From Herbaspirillum sp. AP02 (GTDB taxonomy: Bacteria > Pseudomonadota > Gammaproteobacteria > Burkholderiales > Burkholderiaceae_D): 64,000 bases of DNA. The notes under the pieces are model-generated. The model was given only the letters and a program-made list of their open reading frames with translations. It was not told the origin of the DNA and did no database searches. Position 1 is the stretch's first letter; every line of letters begins with the position of its first letter. The stretch is from NCBI RefSeq assembly GCF_015767275.1, contig NZ_JADWMY010000009.1, positions 213,639 through 277,638 on the forward strand. Direction: 5' to 3'. Of this stretch, positions 1 to 8,615 are shown in pieces. A program made the translations under genes and the position numbers.

Positions 1-1
1 T

Positions 2-532
2 GCCACCATGCTCATGGGGGATGCGCTGCGCGCCCGGGGTGATATCGAGGGGGCGCTGGAAACCTGGCGCCGCGTGGAGCACCAGAGCGTGCCACACACC
101 GCACTGGTGGCGCAGCGCCTGATGGACGGCTATATCGCCGTGGGCCGCCCGCAGGAAGGGATCAATCTGCTGCGCGCCTACCTGGCCGAAGCACCATCGA
201 TCGACCTGCTGGAAGTGGTCTTCAAGGCTGTGCTCGACGCCGATGGCATCGAGGCCGCCAACGTCCTGGTCAGTGACGAGCTGCGTCGTACGCCCACTCT
301 GCTGGGCCTGGACAAGTTCCTGGAGGCCCGCATGATGAGTGCACCCCAGACAGTGCGCCCCGAGCTGGCGGTGGTCAAGACCCTGGTGCATGGCTACACC
401 CAGAAGCTGGCGCGCTACCAGTGCAGCCATTGTGGCTTCAAGGCACGCCAGTTCTATTGGCAATGCCCGGGCTGCAGCCAGTGGGAGACCTACCCGCCGC
501 GCCGCACCGAAGAACTGAATGTGATGAATTAA
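2..532 (+). CDS. lapB: LapB (YciM) lipopolysaccharide assembly protein, C-terminal part
   Basis: The gene is cut by the left window edge; the reading frame is open from base 2, so the start lies outside. The visible 176 or so residues are helical TPR-like repeats followed by a small zinc-ribbon/rubredoxin-like tail with two CxxC pairs (CSHC and CPGC) near the C-terminus. That architecture, TPRs plus a C-terminal rubredoxin-type metal site, is the hallmark of LapB, an inner-membrane-anchored cytoplasmic protein that in E. coli brings LpxC to FtsH for degradation and so limits LPS synthesis. It sits 49 bp before ugd and the heptose kinase gene, an envelope-polysaccharide context that fits. The N-terminal membrane anchor cannot be checked here. 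Confidence 0.85.
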   Translation, partial: ATMLMGDALRARGDIEGALETWRRVEHQSVPHTALVAQRLMDGYIAVGRPQEGINLLRAYLAEAPSIDLLEVVFKAVLDADGIEAANVLVSDELRRTPTLLGLDKFLEARMMSAPQTVRPELAVVKTLVHGYTQKLARYQCSHCGFKARQFYWQCPGCSQWETYPPRRTEELNVMN

Positions 533-581
533 ACGTGATGAATTAGGGCCGCATGGCCGTACTTGAAACTCTGGATCTACC

Positions 582-1958
582 ATGAAAATCACCATCATCG
601 GCACCGGCTACGTTGGCCTGGTGACCGGCGCCTGCCTGGCCGAACTCGGCAACGACGTGTTCTGTCTGGACCTTGACCAGCGTAAGGTCGACATCCTCAA
701 CAACGGCGGCATCCCCATCCACGAACCTGGCCTGGAAGAAGTGGTGGCGCGCAACCGCGCTGCCGGCCGACTGCAGTTTTCGACCGATGTGGCTGCCAGT
801 GTGGCGCATGGTGATATCCAGTTCATTGCCGTGGGCACCCCTCCTGACGAAGACGGCTCGGCCGACCTGCAATACGTCCTGGCGGCGGCCCGCAACATCG
901 GCCTTCACATGGAAGGCTTCAAGGTGGTGGTCGACAAGTCCACCGTGCCCGTGGGGACTGCCGACCGCGTCAAGGCCGCCATTGCCGGGGAACTGGCGCA
1001 GCGCGGCAAGACCGACGCGAGCTTCTCGGTGGTGTCCAATCCCGAGTTCCTCAAGGAAGGTGCGGCGGTGGAGGATTTCATGCGCCCCGACCGCATCGTG
1101 ATCGGTCACGACCAGAGCACTGATGGTTTGCGTGCGCAGAAGCTGATGAAGAAGCTTTACGCCCCCTTCAACCGCAACCACGAGCGCACCTACTGGATGG
1201 ATGTGCGCTCGGCCGAGTTCACCAAGTACGCCGCCAACGCCATGCTGGCCACGCGCATTTCCTTCATGAACGAGCTGGCCAACCTGGCTGATCGGGTGGG
1301 GGCCGACATCGAGTCCGTGCGCCATGGCATCGGTTCCGATCCGCGTATCGGTCACAGCTTCCTGTACGCCGGATGCGGCTATGGCGGCTCCTGCTTCCCC
1401 AAGGATGTGCAGGCGCTGGAACGCACCGCCCGCGACTACGATCAGGAGTTGCTGATCCTGCAGGCGGTCGAGCGTGTCAATGATCTCCAGAAGCACGTCC
1501 TGGGCAAGAAGATCGTCACCCGCTTCGGCGAGGACCTGGCGGGCAAGCACTTCGCGATCTGGGGCCTGGCGTTCAAGCCCAATACCGACGACATGCGCGA
1601 AGCCTCTTCGCGCGTACTGATCGGTGAGCTGGTGCGGCGCGGTGCCAGCGTGGCCGTCTACGATCCGGTGGCCATGAAGGAAGCCGGCCGCGTGCTGGAA
1701 CTGGACTTCGCCGACGATACGCAGTTGCTGCAGAAGGTTCGCTTCGCCGCGTCGCCCAACGACACCTTGCAAGGCGCCGACGCCCTGGCCATCGTCACCG
1801 AGTGGAAAGCCTTCCGCAGCCCTGATTTCGAGCGCGTCAAGGTCGCACTGAAGACCCCGGTCATCTTCGATGGCCGCAATCTGTTCGATCCGCAGCTCAT
1901 GGCTGACAGTGGCATCGAATACTACGGCATCGGTCGCACTCTCCAAGCGCGAGGATAA
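582..1958 (+). CDS. ugd: UDP-glucose 6-dehydrogenase
   Basis: 458 residues, full length for the family. It oxidises UDP-glucose to UDP-glucuronate with two NAD+, feeding capsule, exopolysaccharide or aminoarabinose synthesis. The N-terminus has the Rossmann motif GTGYVG (residues 7-12). The central domain carries the conserved Lys (about 215, in FTKYAANAM), and the catalytic cysteine lies in [10 protein letters not shown] at Cys271. The C-terminal UDP-binding domain starts around residue 320 with the [11 protein letters not shown] segment. The stop codon is 4 bases before the GTG of rfaE1, and the end of ugd (GAGG at 1951-1954) supplies the ribosome binding site for that gene, so the two are probably translationally coupled. 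Confidence 0.95.
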   Translation: MKITIIGTGYVGLVTGACLAELGNDVFCLDLDQRKVDILNNGGIPIHEPGLEEVVARNRAAGRLQFSTDVAASVAHGDIQFIAVGTPPDEDGSADLQYVLAAARNIGLHMEGFKVVVDKSTVPVGTADRVKAAIAGELAQRGKTDASFSVVSNPEFLKEGAAVEDFMRPDRIVIGHDQSTDGLRAQKLMKKLYAPFNRNHERTYWMDVRSAEFTKYAANAMLATRISFMNELANLADRVGADIESVRHGIGSDPRIGHSFLYAGCGYGGSCFPKDVQALERTARDYDQELLILQAVERVNDLQKHVLGKKIVTRFGEDLAGKHFAIWGLAFKPNTDDMREASSRVLIGELVRRGASVAVYDPVAMKEAGRVLELDFADDTQLLQKVRFAASPNDTLQGADALAIVTEWKAFRSPDFERVKVALKTPVIFDGRNLFDPQLMADSGIEYYGIGRTLQARG

Positions 1959-1962
1959 TAAC

Positions 1963-2898
1963 GTGGACAAGGATCTCTCTTCCGCCTGGGATTGCGCCCG
2001 CATCCTCATCGTGGGTGATGTCATGCTGGACCGCTACTGGTTCGGCGAAGTCAATCGCATTTCGCCCGAGGCACCGGTTCCCGTGGTGCGCGTGGAACGC
2101 CGCGAGGAGCGCCTCGGCGGCGCCGCCAACGTGGCGCGCAATACTGCCAGCCTGGGAGCCAAGACGGCACTGCTGGGCGTCACCGGCGACGACGAGCCGG
2201 CACGCGTGATGGAGAGCATGCTGCGCGAGATGGGCATCGATAGCCATCTGAACCGCGACGCCAGCATCGCCACCATCGTCAAGCTGCGCGTGATCGGCCG
2301 CCAGCAGCAGCTGGTGCGCATCGACTTCGAAGAAGCGCCCACCGACACCGTGCTGCGCGACAAGCTGACCCAGTTCAATTCGCTGGTGGCCGATTACGAC
2401 GTCATCGTCTTCTCCGACTACGCCAAAGGCGGGCTGGTCAATGTCGCCGAGATGATCGCCGCCGCCAGGAAGCTGGGCAAGCGCATCCTGGTTGACCCCA
2501 AGGGTGACGACTTCACACGCTACGCCGGTGCCTCCATCCTCACGCCCAACAAGTCGGAAATGGTGCGCATCGTCGGCCAGTGGAAGAACGAGGAAGACCT
2601 CACCGCGCGTGCCCAGAAGCTGCGTACCGAACTGGGCCTGGAGGCCTTGCTGCTGACCCGTTCGGAAGAGGGCATGAGCCTGTATCGCGACGGCGAAGTC
2701 ACTCACTTCCCCACCATGGCGCGTGAAGTGTTCGACGTCTCCGGCGCAGGCGATACCGTCATCGGCACCCTGGCCGTGATGCTGGGCGCCGGCGCTACGC
2801 TGGTCGACGCCGTCACCATGGCCAATCGTGCCGGCGGCATCGTGGTCGGCAAGCTCGGTACGGCCACGGTCACTCGCGAGGAATTGCTGGCAGGGTGA
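1963..2898 (+). CDS. rfaE1: D-glycero-beta-D-manno-heptose-7-phosphate kinase (RfaE domain I)
   Basis: 311-residue PfkB/ribokinase-family kinase. It phosphorylates heptose 7-phosphate at C1 for the ADP-heptose of LPS inner core. The frame is open further upstream, but GTG at 1963 is chosen because GAGG lies 8 bases before it and the protein then begins in the usual way (ILIVGDVMLDRYW at about 14-26). LGGAANVA (51-58) is the PfkB N-terminal signature, and DVSGAGDT with catalytic Asp at about 264 is the C-terminal signature. The second, nucleotidyltransferase half found in E. coli HldE is absent, so this is the split form; the partner (RfaE domain II) is not in this window. A strong terminator follows. 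Confidence 0.93.
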   Translation: MDKDLSSAWDCARILIVGDVMLDRYWFGEVNRISPEAPVPVVRVERREERLGGAANVARNTASLGAKTALLGVTGDDEPARVMESMLREMGIDSHLNRDASIATIVKLRVIGRQQQLVRIDFEEAPTDTVLRDKLTQFNSLVADYDVIVFSDYAKGGLVNVAEMIAAARKLGKRILVDPKGDDFTRYAGASILTPNKSEMVRIVGQWKNEEDLTARAQKLRTELGLEALLLTRSEEGMSLYRDGEVTHFPTMAREVFDVSGAGDTVIGTLAVMLGAGATLVDAVTMANRAGGIVVGKLGTATVTREELLAG

Positions 2899-2959
2899 TT
2901 TGAGAGCGGTTTTCTAGCTGGATTACTGTCAACAGGCGGCTGTGACTTTCGTTGAGCAT

Positions 2960-2998
2960 GGGCAGCGCGTTTCCGGATGCGCTGCCCTTTGTTTTTTT
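2960..2998 (+). terminator. Rho-independent terminator after rfaE1
   Basis: Perfect 9-bp stem GGGCAGCGC (2960-2968) / GCGCTGCCC (2979-2987) with a 10-base loop, followed directly by TTTGTTTTTTT. It ends the lapB-ugd-rfaE1 transcript and separates it from the ComEA-like gene. Confidence 0.9.
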
Positions 2999-3028
2999 AC
3001 TCAATCCAGAAAGTCGAAAGGACGCATC

Positions 3029-3424
3029 ATGTTGAAGAAAACCCTGTTGTTCATGCTTAGCTTCTTCGTCGCCACCGGTCTCGCCCTGGCCGAGGTGGAT
3101 GTCAACAAGGCCGACCAGGCTGCACTCGATGGCGTGCGCGGAATCGGTCCCTCGATGTCCAGGCGCATCCTGGATGAACGCCAGAAAGGCGGCAGCTTCA
3201 AGGATTGGAGCGACCTGCAGGCACGCGTCAAGGGCATCAAGGATAAGGCAGCCGCCAAGCTTTCCGCCAACGGCCTGACGGTGAATGGCCAGGCCAAGGC
3301 CGGAGCATCCGGCGAGGCTGCGGCGGCCAAGTCCGGAAAAACGGCCAAATCCCCGCACGCTGAGAACAAGGGCAAGGGGGCCGCGGACAAGATGGCCGAT
3401 GAGCCGACGGCGCCCAGGAAATGA
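3029..3424 (+). CDS. ComEA-like helix-hairpin-helix protein
   Basis: 131 residues. ATG 3029 is preferred over longer starts because GAAAGGA lies just upstream and the protein then begins with a clean signal peptide (MLKKTLLFMLSFFVATGLALA). Residues 23-85 form a helix-hairpin-helix module beginning VDVNKADQAAL and GVRGIGPSMSRRIL, typical of ComEA, the periplasmic DNA-binding protein of competence. The last 45 residues are a low-complexity Ala/Lys/Gly tail not needed by the fold. No other competence gene adjoins. Similar single-HhH secreted proteins are common in this family and a role in DNA uptake is inferred, not shown. Confidence 0.8.
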   Translation: MLKKTLLFMLSFFVATGLALAEVDVNKADQAALDGVRGIGPSMSRRILDERQKGGSFKDWSDLQARVKGIKDKAAAKLSANGLTVNGQAKAGASGEAAAAKSGKTAKSPHAENKGKGAADKMADEPTAPRK

Positions 3425-3691
3425 CGGGCCGTCGTTGCTGATCTCCGGAAAGCCTTCACAGAAAGGGTAGCCGCAGGCTTGGCAACCGCATCGTCGATGC
3501 TGGTTGTTGCCTGACAGTGGGTCGGAATAGGGGAGACCTGCTGTTTTAAGTCGAACATTGGAAAAGCCGGCTCGGGCAGCATCGCTGCTTTTTGCGTACA
3601 ACTAATTCTTGTTTCTCGAAAAATTTGGGGTTAAAGTGAGCCGCAGCCTGCCGTTAACCTGGGCAACCACGTCTATCTGCGTTGATGAATC

Positions 3692-4663
3692 ATGATAATT
3701 GCCGAGCAACCCGTCAATGAAGCTGCCCGCATCGACGCCCTGCATTCGCTGCGCATCCTCGATACGCCCAGAGAAGAACGCTTCGATCGCCTGACCCGCC
3801 TGGCGCGGCGCCTGTTCGATGTGCCGATGGCGGTGGTGACACTGGTCGACGTACATCGGCAGTGGTTCAAGTCCTGTGTCGGCCTGGGTGATGCGACCGA
3901 GACTTCGCGTGATGTTTCCTTCTGCGCCCATGCCATCTTGCGTGAAGAACTGACCATCGTTCCCGATGCCAGGCTCGATCCGCGTTTTGCCGGCAATCCG
4001 CAGGTCACCGGAGAGCCCTTCATCCGGTTCTATGCAGGTTGCCCTATCAAGAGCGAAAGCGGCTTCACTCTCGGTACCTTGTGCCTGGTCGACACCGTCC
4101 CCCGTAGCTTCGATGGCGATGAGCAATCCCTGCTCAAGGACCTGGCTGCCATGGTTGAACAGGAACTGGCCGCAGTGAAGCTTGCCACCATCGACGACCT
4201 CACCGGGGTATCGAACCGGCGCGGCTTCGAGGCGCTGGCCCGCCACGCCCTGGCATCGGCGCGACGCATCGGCCATGCCGCCTGCATGCTCAACTTCGAC
4301 CTGAATCATTTCAAGCAGATCAATGACCGCTTCGGGCATGCTGAAGGCGATCAGGCCCTGATCGATTTCGCCGGCCTGCTGATGACCAGCCTGCGTGAAT
4401 CCGATGTGATCGGGCGCCTGGGGGGGGACGAGTTCGCGGTCTTCCTGACCAATACCACCCTGGCCGACTCCGATGTCGTCCTGCAGCATCTGGAGCAGAC
4501 GGTGCAAGCTTTCAATCTGACCCGGCAGCGCCAGTACCGGCTGGACTACTGTGTTGGTGCGGTCCAGTACGTTCCATCGCAGCATCCAGACCTGGCGGAT
4601 CTGCTACGCGACGCCGATGCCGCCATGTACGGGCGCAAGAAGGCGCGCCGTAGCACGGACTGA
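3692..4663 (+). CDS. GAF domain diguanylate cyclase
   Basis: 323 residues, no signal peptide or membrane segment. Residues about 20-160 form a GAF domain of the type found before GGDEF domains (starts DALHSLRILDTPREERFD). A GGDEF domain occupies about 165-320. The active-site loop GGDEF is at 244-248, and an intact inhibitory I-site RESD lies exactly five residues before it, so the enzyme should make c-di-GMP and be product-inhibited. The ATG at 3692 has only a weak ribosome binding site. The gene stands alone between the ComEA-like gene and dnaX; no partner is evident. Confidence 0.9.
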   Translation: MIIAEQPVNEAARIDALHSLRILDTPREERFDRLTRLARRLFDVPMAVVTLVDVHRQWFKSCVGLGDATETSRDVSFCAHAILREELTIVPDARLDPRFAGNPQVTGEPFIRFYAGCPIKSESGFTLGTLCLVDTVPRSFDGDEQSLLKDLAAMVEQELAAVKLATIDDLTGVSNRRGFEALARHALASARRIGHAACMLNFDLNHFKQINDRFGHAEGDQALIDFAGLLMTSLRESDVIGRLGGDEFAVFLTNTTLADSDVVLQHLEQTVQAFNLTRQRQYRLDYCVGAVQYVPSQHPDLADLLRDADAAMYGRKKARRSTD

Positions 4664-4772
4664 TCGGACATCGGGGGCGCCGGCGACACCGGGGCATGCA
4701 GGCAAAGGCGATACCGGCGGCGAAATAGCTTAAAATGCCCCCCTGAGCCAAAAAGCCGACTGCAGCCACCTC

Positions 4773-6917
4773 ATGTCCTATCAAGTTCTCGCCCGTAAAT
4801 ATCGTCCCCGCAGCTTCGACACCCTGGTAGGCCAGGAACACGTCGTGCGCGCGCTGACGCACGCGCTGGAACAGCAGCGGTTGCACCACGCCTACCTGTT
4901 CACCGGGACCCGGGGCGTGGGCAAGACCACGCTCTCGCGCATCCTGGCCAAGTCGCTCAACTGCGTCGGCCCGGATGGCAACGGCGGCATCACCGCGACC
5001 CCCTGTGGCGTATGCGAAGCCTGCGTGGCCATCGATGCCGGCCGTTTCGTCGACTACATCGAGATGGACGCCGCCTCCAACCGTGGTGTGGACGAGATGG
5101 CGCAGTTGCTCGAGCAGGCCATCTATGCACCGTCGAACGCCCGCTTCAAGGTCTACATGATCGACGAAGTGCACATGCTCACCAATCACGCCTTCAACGC
5201 CATGCTGAAGACGCTGGAAGAGCCGCCCGAGCACATCAAGTTCATCCTGGCCACCACCGACCCGCAAAAGATTCCCGTGACCGTGCTGTCGCGCTGCTTG
5301 CAGTTCAACCTGAAGCAGATGCCGCCCGGCCACATCATCGGCCACCTCGACAACATCCTCAACCAGGAAGGCATAGCGTTCGATCCACCCGCGTTGCGCC
5401 TGCTGGCGCAGGGTGCCTCCGGCTCCATGCGCGATGCGTTGTCACTGACCGACCAAGCCATTGCCTATGCCGCCGGCAAGGTGACCCTGGAAGCCGTGCA
5501 AGGCATGCTGGGCGCGCTTGACCAGTCCTACCTGATCCGCGTCCTTGATGCCCTGGCGGCACAGGATGGCGCAGCGCTGCTGGGCGTGGCTGACGACATG
5601 GCCAGCCGCAGCCTGTCCTACAATGCCGCGCTGCAAGACCTGGGTACGCTGCTGCACCAGATCGCCCTGGCGCAGGCGGTACCGGCCGCCCTGGCCGAGG
5701 ACCTGCCCAATCGCGAAGATATCCTGCGCCTGTCGGCACAGTTCAGTGCCGAACATGTGCAGCTGTTCTACCAGATCGCCGTACACGGCCGCAATGAACT
5801 GGGCCTGGCTCCGGACGAATACGCCGGTTTCAGCATGACGCTCTTGCGCATGCTGGCTTTCCGCCCGGTCAGTGCCAATGCCGGTGGCCCGGTACCGCCC
5901 GCCGCCGCCCCGGCTGCAGCCCGTCCGGCTACACCGCGCCAGGCAGCGCCGCTGATGGCGCCGCAGGCGGCCGTGACGAGCGCCCCGGTCCCCCGCACAC
6001 AGGCACCGGCGACAGCGACACCGCCTGCGCCAGCGGCGTCGAGCCCAGCAGCACCGGCCGTAGCCCGGCCCGCGCCTGCACCGGCCGTGTCCCCTGCCGC
6101 AGTGCCCGCGGCCGCCGTGCCGGCAACCCCAGCCTCTGCCCGCGAGGCCGCGCTGATGGCGGCGCGCGTCGGCAAGAGCGGCAAGGCGCCTGCTGCCCGA
6201 CCCGCACCGGCGGCGATCCCTGCAGAGACCGCTGCGCCGCTGGCGCCCTCTGCTCCTGCTCCCGCTGCCCGCGCCGCGGCACCAGCGCCGTCGGATATGC
6301 CGGACATGCCCGAGCCACCGCCCTACGATTCCATCCCGCCATGGGAAGAGGATGTCCGTGCCGACACGATGCCACCGGCTGGCTTCCCAGCGGAAAAAAA
6401 AACTGAATCCCTTGCCGCACCGGTTGCCCTACCGGTAGCTTCGGCAGCACCAGCTGCGCCAGCAGCCCCGCAGCGCCCGGCCGCGACTCCCGCGCAACAG
6501 CAGGAAACCGCGCGCATCGCCACCGAGCTGGGCTGGGATGGCCATTGGCCGAGCCTGGCTGCCAGCCTGGCCCTACGCGGCGTGGCCCATCAGATGGCTT
6601 TCCAGAGTGAATTGGTGCGCTGTGAAGCGCTCAATGGCGGCAATGTCTGCTTCCACCTGCGCATCCCGCTCGATACACTGCGTTCCTCCGGCAGCGTGGA
6701 AAAGCTGGTGGCGGCTCTGGCAGAGCGCTTCGGCAAGGAGATCCGCGTGGAAACCGAGCTTGGCGCCGTCGCCGACACCGCCAATGCGGTGGCCGAAGCC
6801 GAGCGCGCTGCGCGCCAGCGCCAGGCCGAACAGAAGATGACCAGTGACCCCTTCGTGATGACCATGATGCGCGAATTTGGCGCCACCATCGTGCCGGGGT
6901 CGATCCAGGCGTTGTGA
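4773..6917 (+). CDS. dnaX: DNA polymerase III subunit tau (and possibly gamma)
   Basis: 714 residues. Clamp-loader AAA+ ATPase: Walker A GTRGVGKT (45-52), four-cysteine zinc module (Cys64, 78, 81, 84), Walker B around DEVH (131-134), sensor SRC (173-175). Clamp-loader domains run to about residue 370, then a 200-residue Ala/Pro-rich linker, then the tau-specific C-terminal domain (about 590-714) that in E. coli contacts the polymerase alpha subunit. Nine consecutive A bases at 6394-6402 lie inside the linker and could direct frameshifting to a shorter gamma form (see separate entry). ybaB follows, the usual dnaX neighbour. Confidence 0.97.
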   Translation: MSYQVLARKYRPRSFDTLVGQEHVVRALTHALEQQRLHHAYLFTGTRGVGKTTLSRILAKSLNCVGPDGNGGITATPCGVCEACVAIDAGRFVDYIEMDAASNRGVDEMAQLLEQAIYAPSNARFKVYMIDEVHMLTNHAFNAMLKTLEEPPEHIKFILATTDPQKIPVTVLSRCLQFNLKQMPPGHIIGHLDNILNQEGIAFDPPALRLLAQGASGSMRDALSLTDQAIAYAAGKVTLEAVQGMLGALDQSYLIRVLDALAAQDGAALLGVADDMASRSLSYNAALQDLGTLLHQIALAQAVPAALAEDLPNREDILRLSAQFSAEHVQLFYQIAVHGRNELGLAPDEYAGFSMTLLRMLAFRPVSANAGGPVPPAAAPAAARPATPRQAAPLMAPQAAVTSAPVPRTQAPATATPPAPAASSPAAPAVARPAPAPAVSPAAVPAAAVPATPASAREAALMAARVGKSGKAPAARPAPAAIPAETAAPLAPSAPAPAARAAAPAPSDMPDMPEPPPYDSIPPWEEDVRADTMPPAGFPAEKKTESLAAPVALPVASAAPAAPAAPQRPAATPAQQQETARIATELGWDGHWPSLAASLALRGVAHQMAFQSELVRCEALNGGNVCFHLRIPLDTLRSSGSVEKLVAALAERFGKEIRVETELGAVADTANAVAEAERAARQRQAEQKMTSDPFVMTMMREFGATIVPGSIQAL
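6394..6446 (+). promoter_or_regulatory. Candidate frameshift or transcriptional slippage site in dnaX
   Basis: Seen directly: a run of nine A (6394-6402) read in frame as GAA AAA AAA ACT. A -1 shift on A AAA AAA gives AAC then TGA (6404-6406), ending the protein after 544 residues. A transcript with one extra A gives the same stop; loss of one A reaches TAG at 6436-6438. Downstream is a nested hairpin: TGCCG (6413-6417) with CGGCA (6442-6446) outside ACCGGT (6419-6424) with ACCGGT (6431-6436). Known: E. coli dnaX makes gamma by -1 frameshifting, and Thermus thermophilus dnaX uses a nine-A run for transcriptional slippage. Use here is inference. Confidence 0.5.
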
Positions 6918-6925
6918 AGCAGAAA

Positions 6926-6958
6926 CGGAAGGGGCGACCGGATTGCCGGCCCCTTCCG
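6926..6958 (+). terminator. Hairpin between dnaX and ybaB
   Basis: Perfect 10-bp stem CGGAAGGGGC (6926-6935) / GCCCCTTCCG (6949-6958), 13-base loop, no U tract after it. Could be a weak terminator or a processing/stability hairpin that lets ybaB be expressed apart from dnaX. Confidence 0.5.
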
Positions 6959-7001
6959 CAAACACGATAGAATCCCGTGAATTGAAACAAGGAGCATGAG
7001 C

Positions 7002-7328
7002 ATGATGAAAGGTCAACTGGCAGGTCTGATGAAGCAAGCACAGGCCATGCAGGACAACATGAAGAAGGCCCAGGAACAACTGGCCAACATCGAAGTGGAA
7101 GGCCAGTCCGGCGCCGGTCTGGTGAAGGTCGTGATGACCTGCAAGAACGACGTCAAGCGCGTCGCCATCGATCCGTCGCTGCTGGCTGACGACAAGGACA
7201 TGCTGGAAGACCTGGTCGCCGCCGCCTTCAACGATGCCGTGCGCAAGGCTGAAGCCACCGCCCAGGAAAAGATGTCCGGTGTCACCGCCGGCATGCCGAT
7301 GCCCCCGGGCTTCAAGATGCCGTTCTGA
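7002..7328 (+). CDS. ybaB: YbaB/EbfC family nucleoid-associated protein
   Basis: 108 residues. Matches the YbaB/EbfC family along its whole length: N-terminal coiled helix ([19 protein letters not shown]), the core [13 protein letters not shown] strand (here QSGAGLVKV), [16 protein letters not shown] and the C-terminal PPGFKMPF. These small dimers bind DNA and are almost always encoded between dnaX and recR. ATG 7002 is chosen over ATG 6996 because AAGGAG (6989-6994) is 7 bases from 7002 but only one base from 6996. Confidence 0.95.
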   Translation: MMKGQLAGLMKQAQAMQDNMKKAQEQLANIEVEGQSGAGLVKVVMTCKNDVKRVAIDPSLLADDKDMLEDLVAAAFNDAVRKAEATAQEKMSGVTAGMPMPPGFKMPF

Positions 7329-7431
7329 GGTCGGTGCGGCTCGTGCATGCATGCCGGGCCGCCATGATCGCTGCGGTAATGCAAGACATCCATGATGTTG
7401 ACGGAATGCACGATTGTTTAGGGGATGCACC

Positions 7432-7734
7432 ATGTTCATCGTCTCGATCACGTACACCAAGCCGGCAGGCGACATCGACTCCCTGCTGACCGCGCACAAG
7501 AAATTCCTCAACCAGCAATATGCCGACGGCGTGTTCCTGATGTCGGGCCGCAAGGTCCCGCGCACCGGCGGCATCATCATTGCCGACTGCGCCGATCGTG
7601 CCGAGATCGAAGCCATCATGGAATCCGATCCCTTCTTCATCGGGGGTGTGGCCGAATACGAGATCATCGAATTCGTCCCCTCGATGACCGCCGAGGCGCT
7701 GGAAGCCTTCCGCTATTCCGTAGACCGCAATTGA
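7432..7734 (+). CDS. YciI-like (YCII) domain protein
   Basis: 100-residue ferredoxin-like alpha/beta fold protein of the YCII family, beginning [11 protein letters not shown], with the family [18 protein letters not shown] segment and the conserved [15 protein letters not shown] region. Members resemble dehydrochlorinase/muconolactone-isomerase-like small enzymes, but most have no known reaction. ATG 7432 follows AGGGGA. It lies between ybaB and recR, where most genomes have no extra gene, and its TGA stop overlaps the TTG start of recR (TTGA), implying coupled translation. No function can be assigned. Confidence 0.85.
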   Translation: MFIVSITYTKPAGDIDSLLTAHKKFLNQQYADGVFLMSGRKVPRTGGIIIADCADRAEIEAIMESDPFFIGGVAEYEIIEFVPSMTAEALEAFRYSVDRN

Positions 7735-8327
7735 AAACGCCCTCCAGTCTCACCGTCCTCACCGAATCGCTGCGCCGGCTTCCCGGCATCGGGCCCAAGA
7801 CCGCGCAGCGCATGGCCTATCACCTGCTGCAGCATGATCGCGACGCTGCTGCCGAGCTCAGCAAATCGCTGGCGCAGGCGCTCGATACCATCCGTCATTG
7901 CGCGCTGTGCAACACCTTCACCGAGCAGGTCATCTGCGAGACCTGCCAGGACAGCCAGCGCGACCATACCCAGCTCTGCGTGGTGGAGTCTCCCTCCGAC
8001 CAGGTCATGATCGAGCAGACGCTGACCTTCAAGGGCCTGTATTTCGTCCTCATGGGGCGCCTCTCGCCGCTGGACGGCATCGGCCCGCGTGACATCCATC
8101 TCGAAAAGCTGATCACCCGCGCCACCGATGGCGTGGTCAGCGAAGTGGTGCTGGCCACCAACTTCACCAACGAAGGCGAAGCCACCGCCCACTACATCAG
8201 CGAAACCCTCAAGGCCCGTGGCCTCAAGGTCAGCCGCCTGGCGCGCGGCGTACCGGTCGGCGGCGAGCTGGAATACGTGGATGCAGGCACCATCGCCCGC
8301 GCCATGCTGGACCGCCGGACGACGTGA
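7731..8327 (+). CDS. recR: Recombination mediator RecR
   Basis: 198 residues, the usual RecR length. It acts with RecF and RecO to load RecA on gapped single-stranded DNA. HhH motif [20 protein letters not shown] (residues about 15-34), four-cysteine zinc finger (Cys57, 60, 69, 72) and a Toprim domain starting LCVVESPSD at 82. The start is TTG 7731, sharing bases with the stop of the YciI-like gene. The long open frame upstream is only chance readthrough of the neighbouring gene in another frame. Confidence 0.95.
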   Translation: MKTPSSLTVLTESLRRLPGIGPKTAQRMAYHLLQHDRDAAAELSKSLAQALDTIRHCALCNTFTEQVICETCQDSQRDHTQLCVVESPSDQVMIEQTLTFKGLYFVLMGRLSPLDGIGPRDIHLEKLITRATDGVVSEVVLATNFTNEGEATAHYISETLKARGLKVSRLARGVPVGGELEYVDAGTIARAMLDRRTT

Positions 8328-8615
8328 GGCCGGCATCGTTTTCAGATGAAAAACTTGCAGGCATGGCGCCGGCGATGAAGGTCAAAATGCGCGACATTCA
8401 GTCCATGCTGCAATAGAATGACGACTGCCAGCCGGCCGGTACCCCCGGAGGCTGCCGCAGGCGACCGCGCAGCAATCCTGCGCGCCGGACTGCACACCAA
8501 CCCACGCATTTCAGGACACTGGCCACTACCCGACAAGAGCCAGGTCCGGCATCACGATCAGGAGGAGATCACCGGATCGGCCGCTTCGCAGCGCCAGCCT
8601 TCCGGTGCAAGCACG

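Noticed and set aside
543..2024. 493-codon minus-strand open frame
   Set aside because: Antisense to ugd; composition typical of a shadow frame.
4664..4772. 4.5S RNA (ffs) gene upstream of dnaX, as in some relatives
   Set aside because: The gap is 109 bp and lacks the conserved GGAAGCAGCC-type loop of signal recognition particle RNA.
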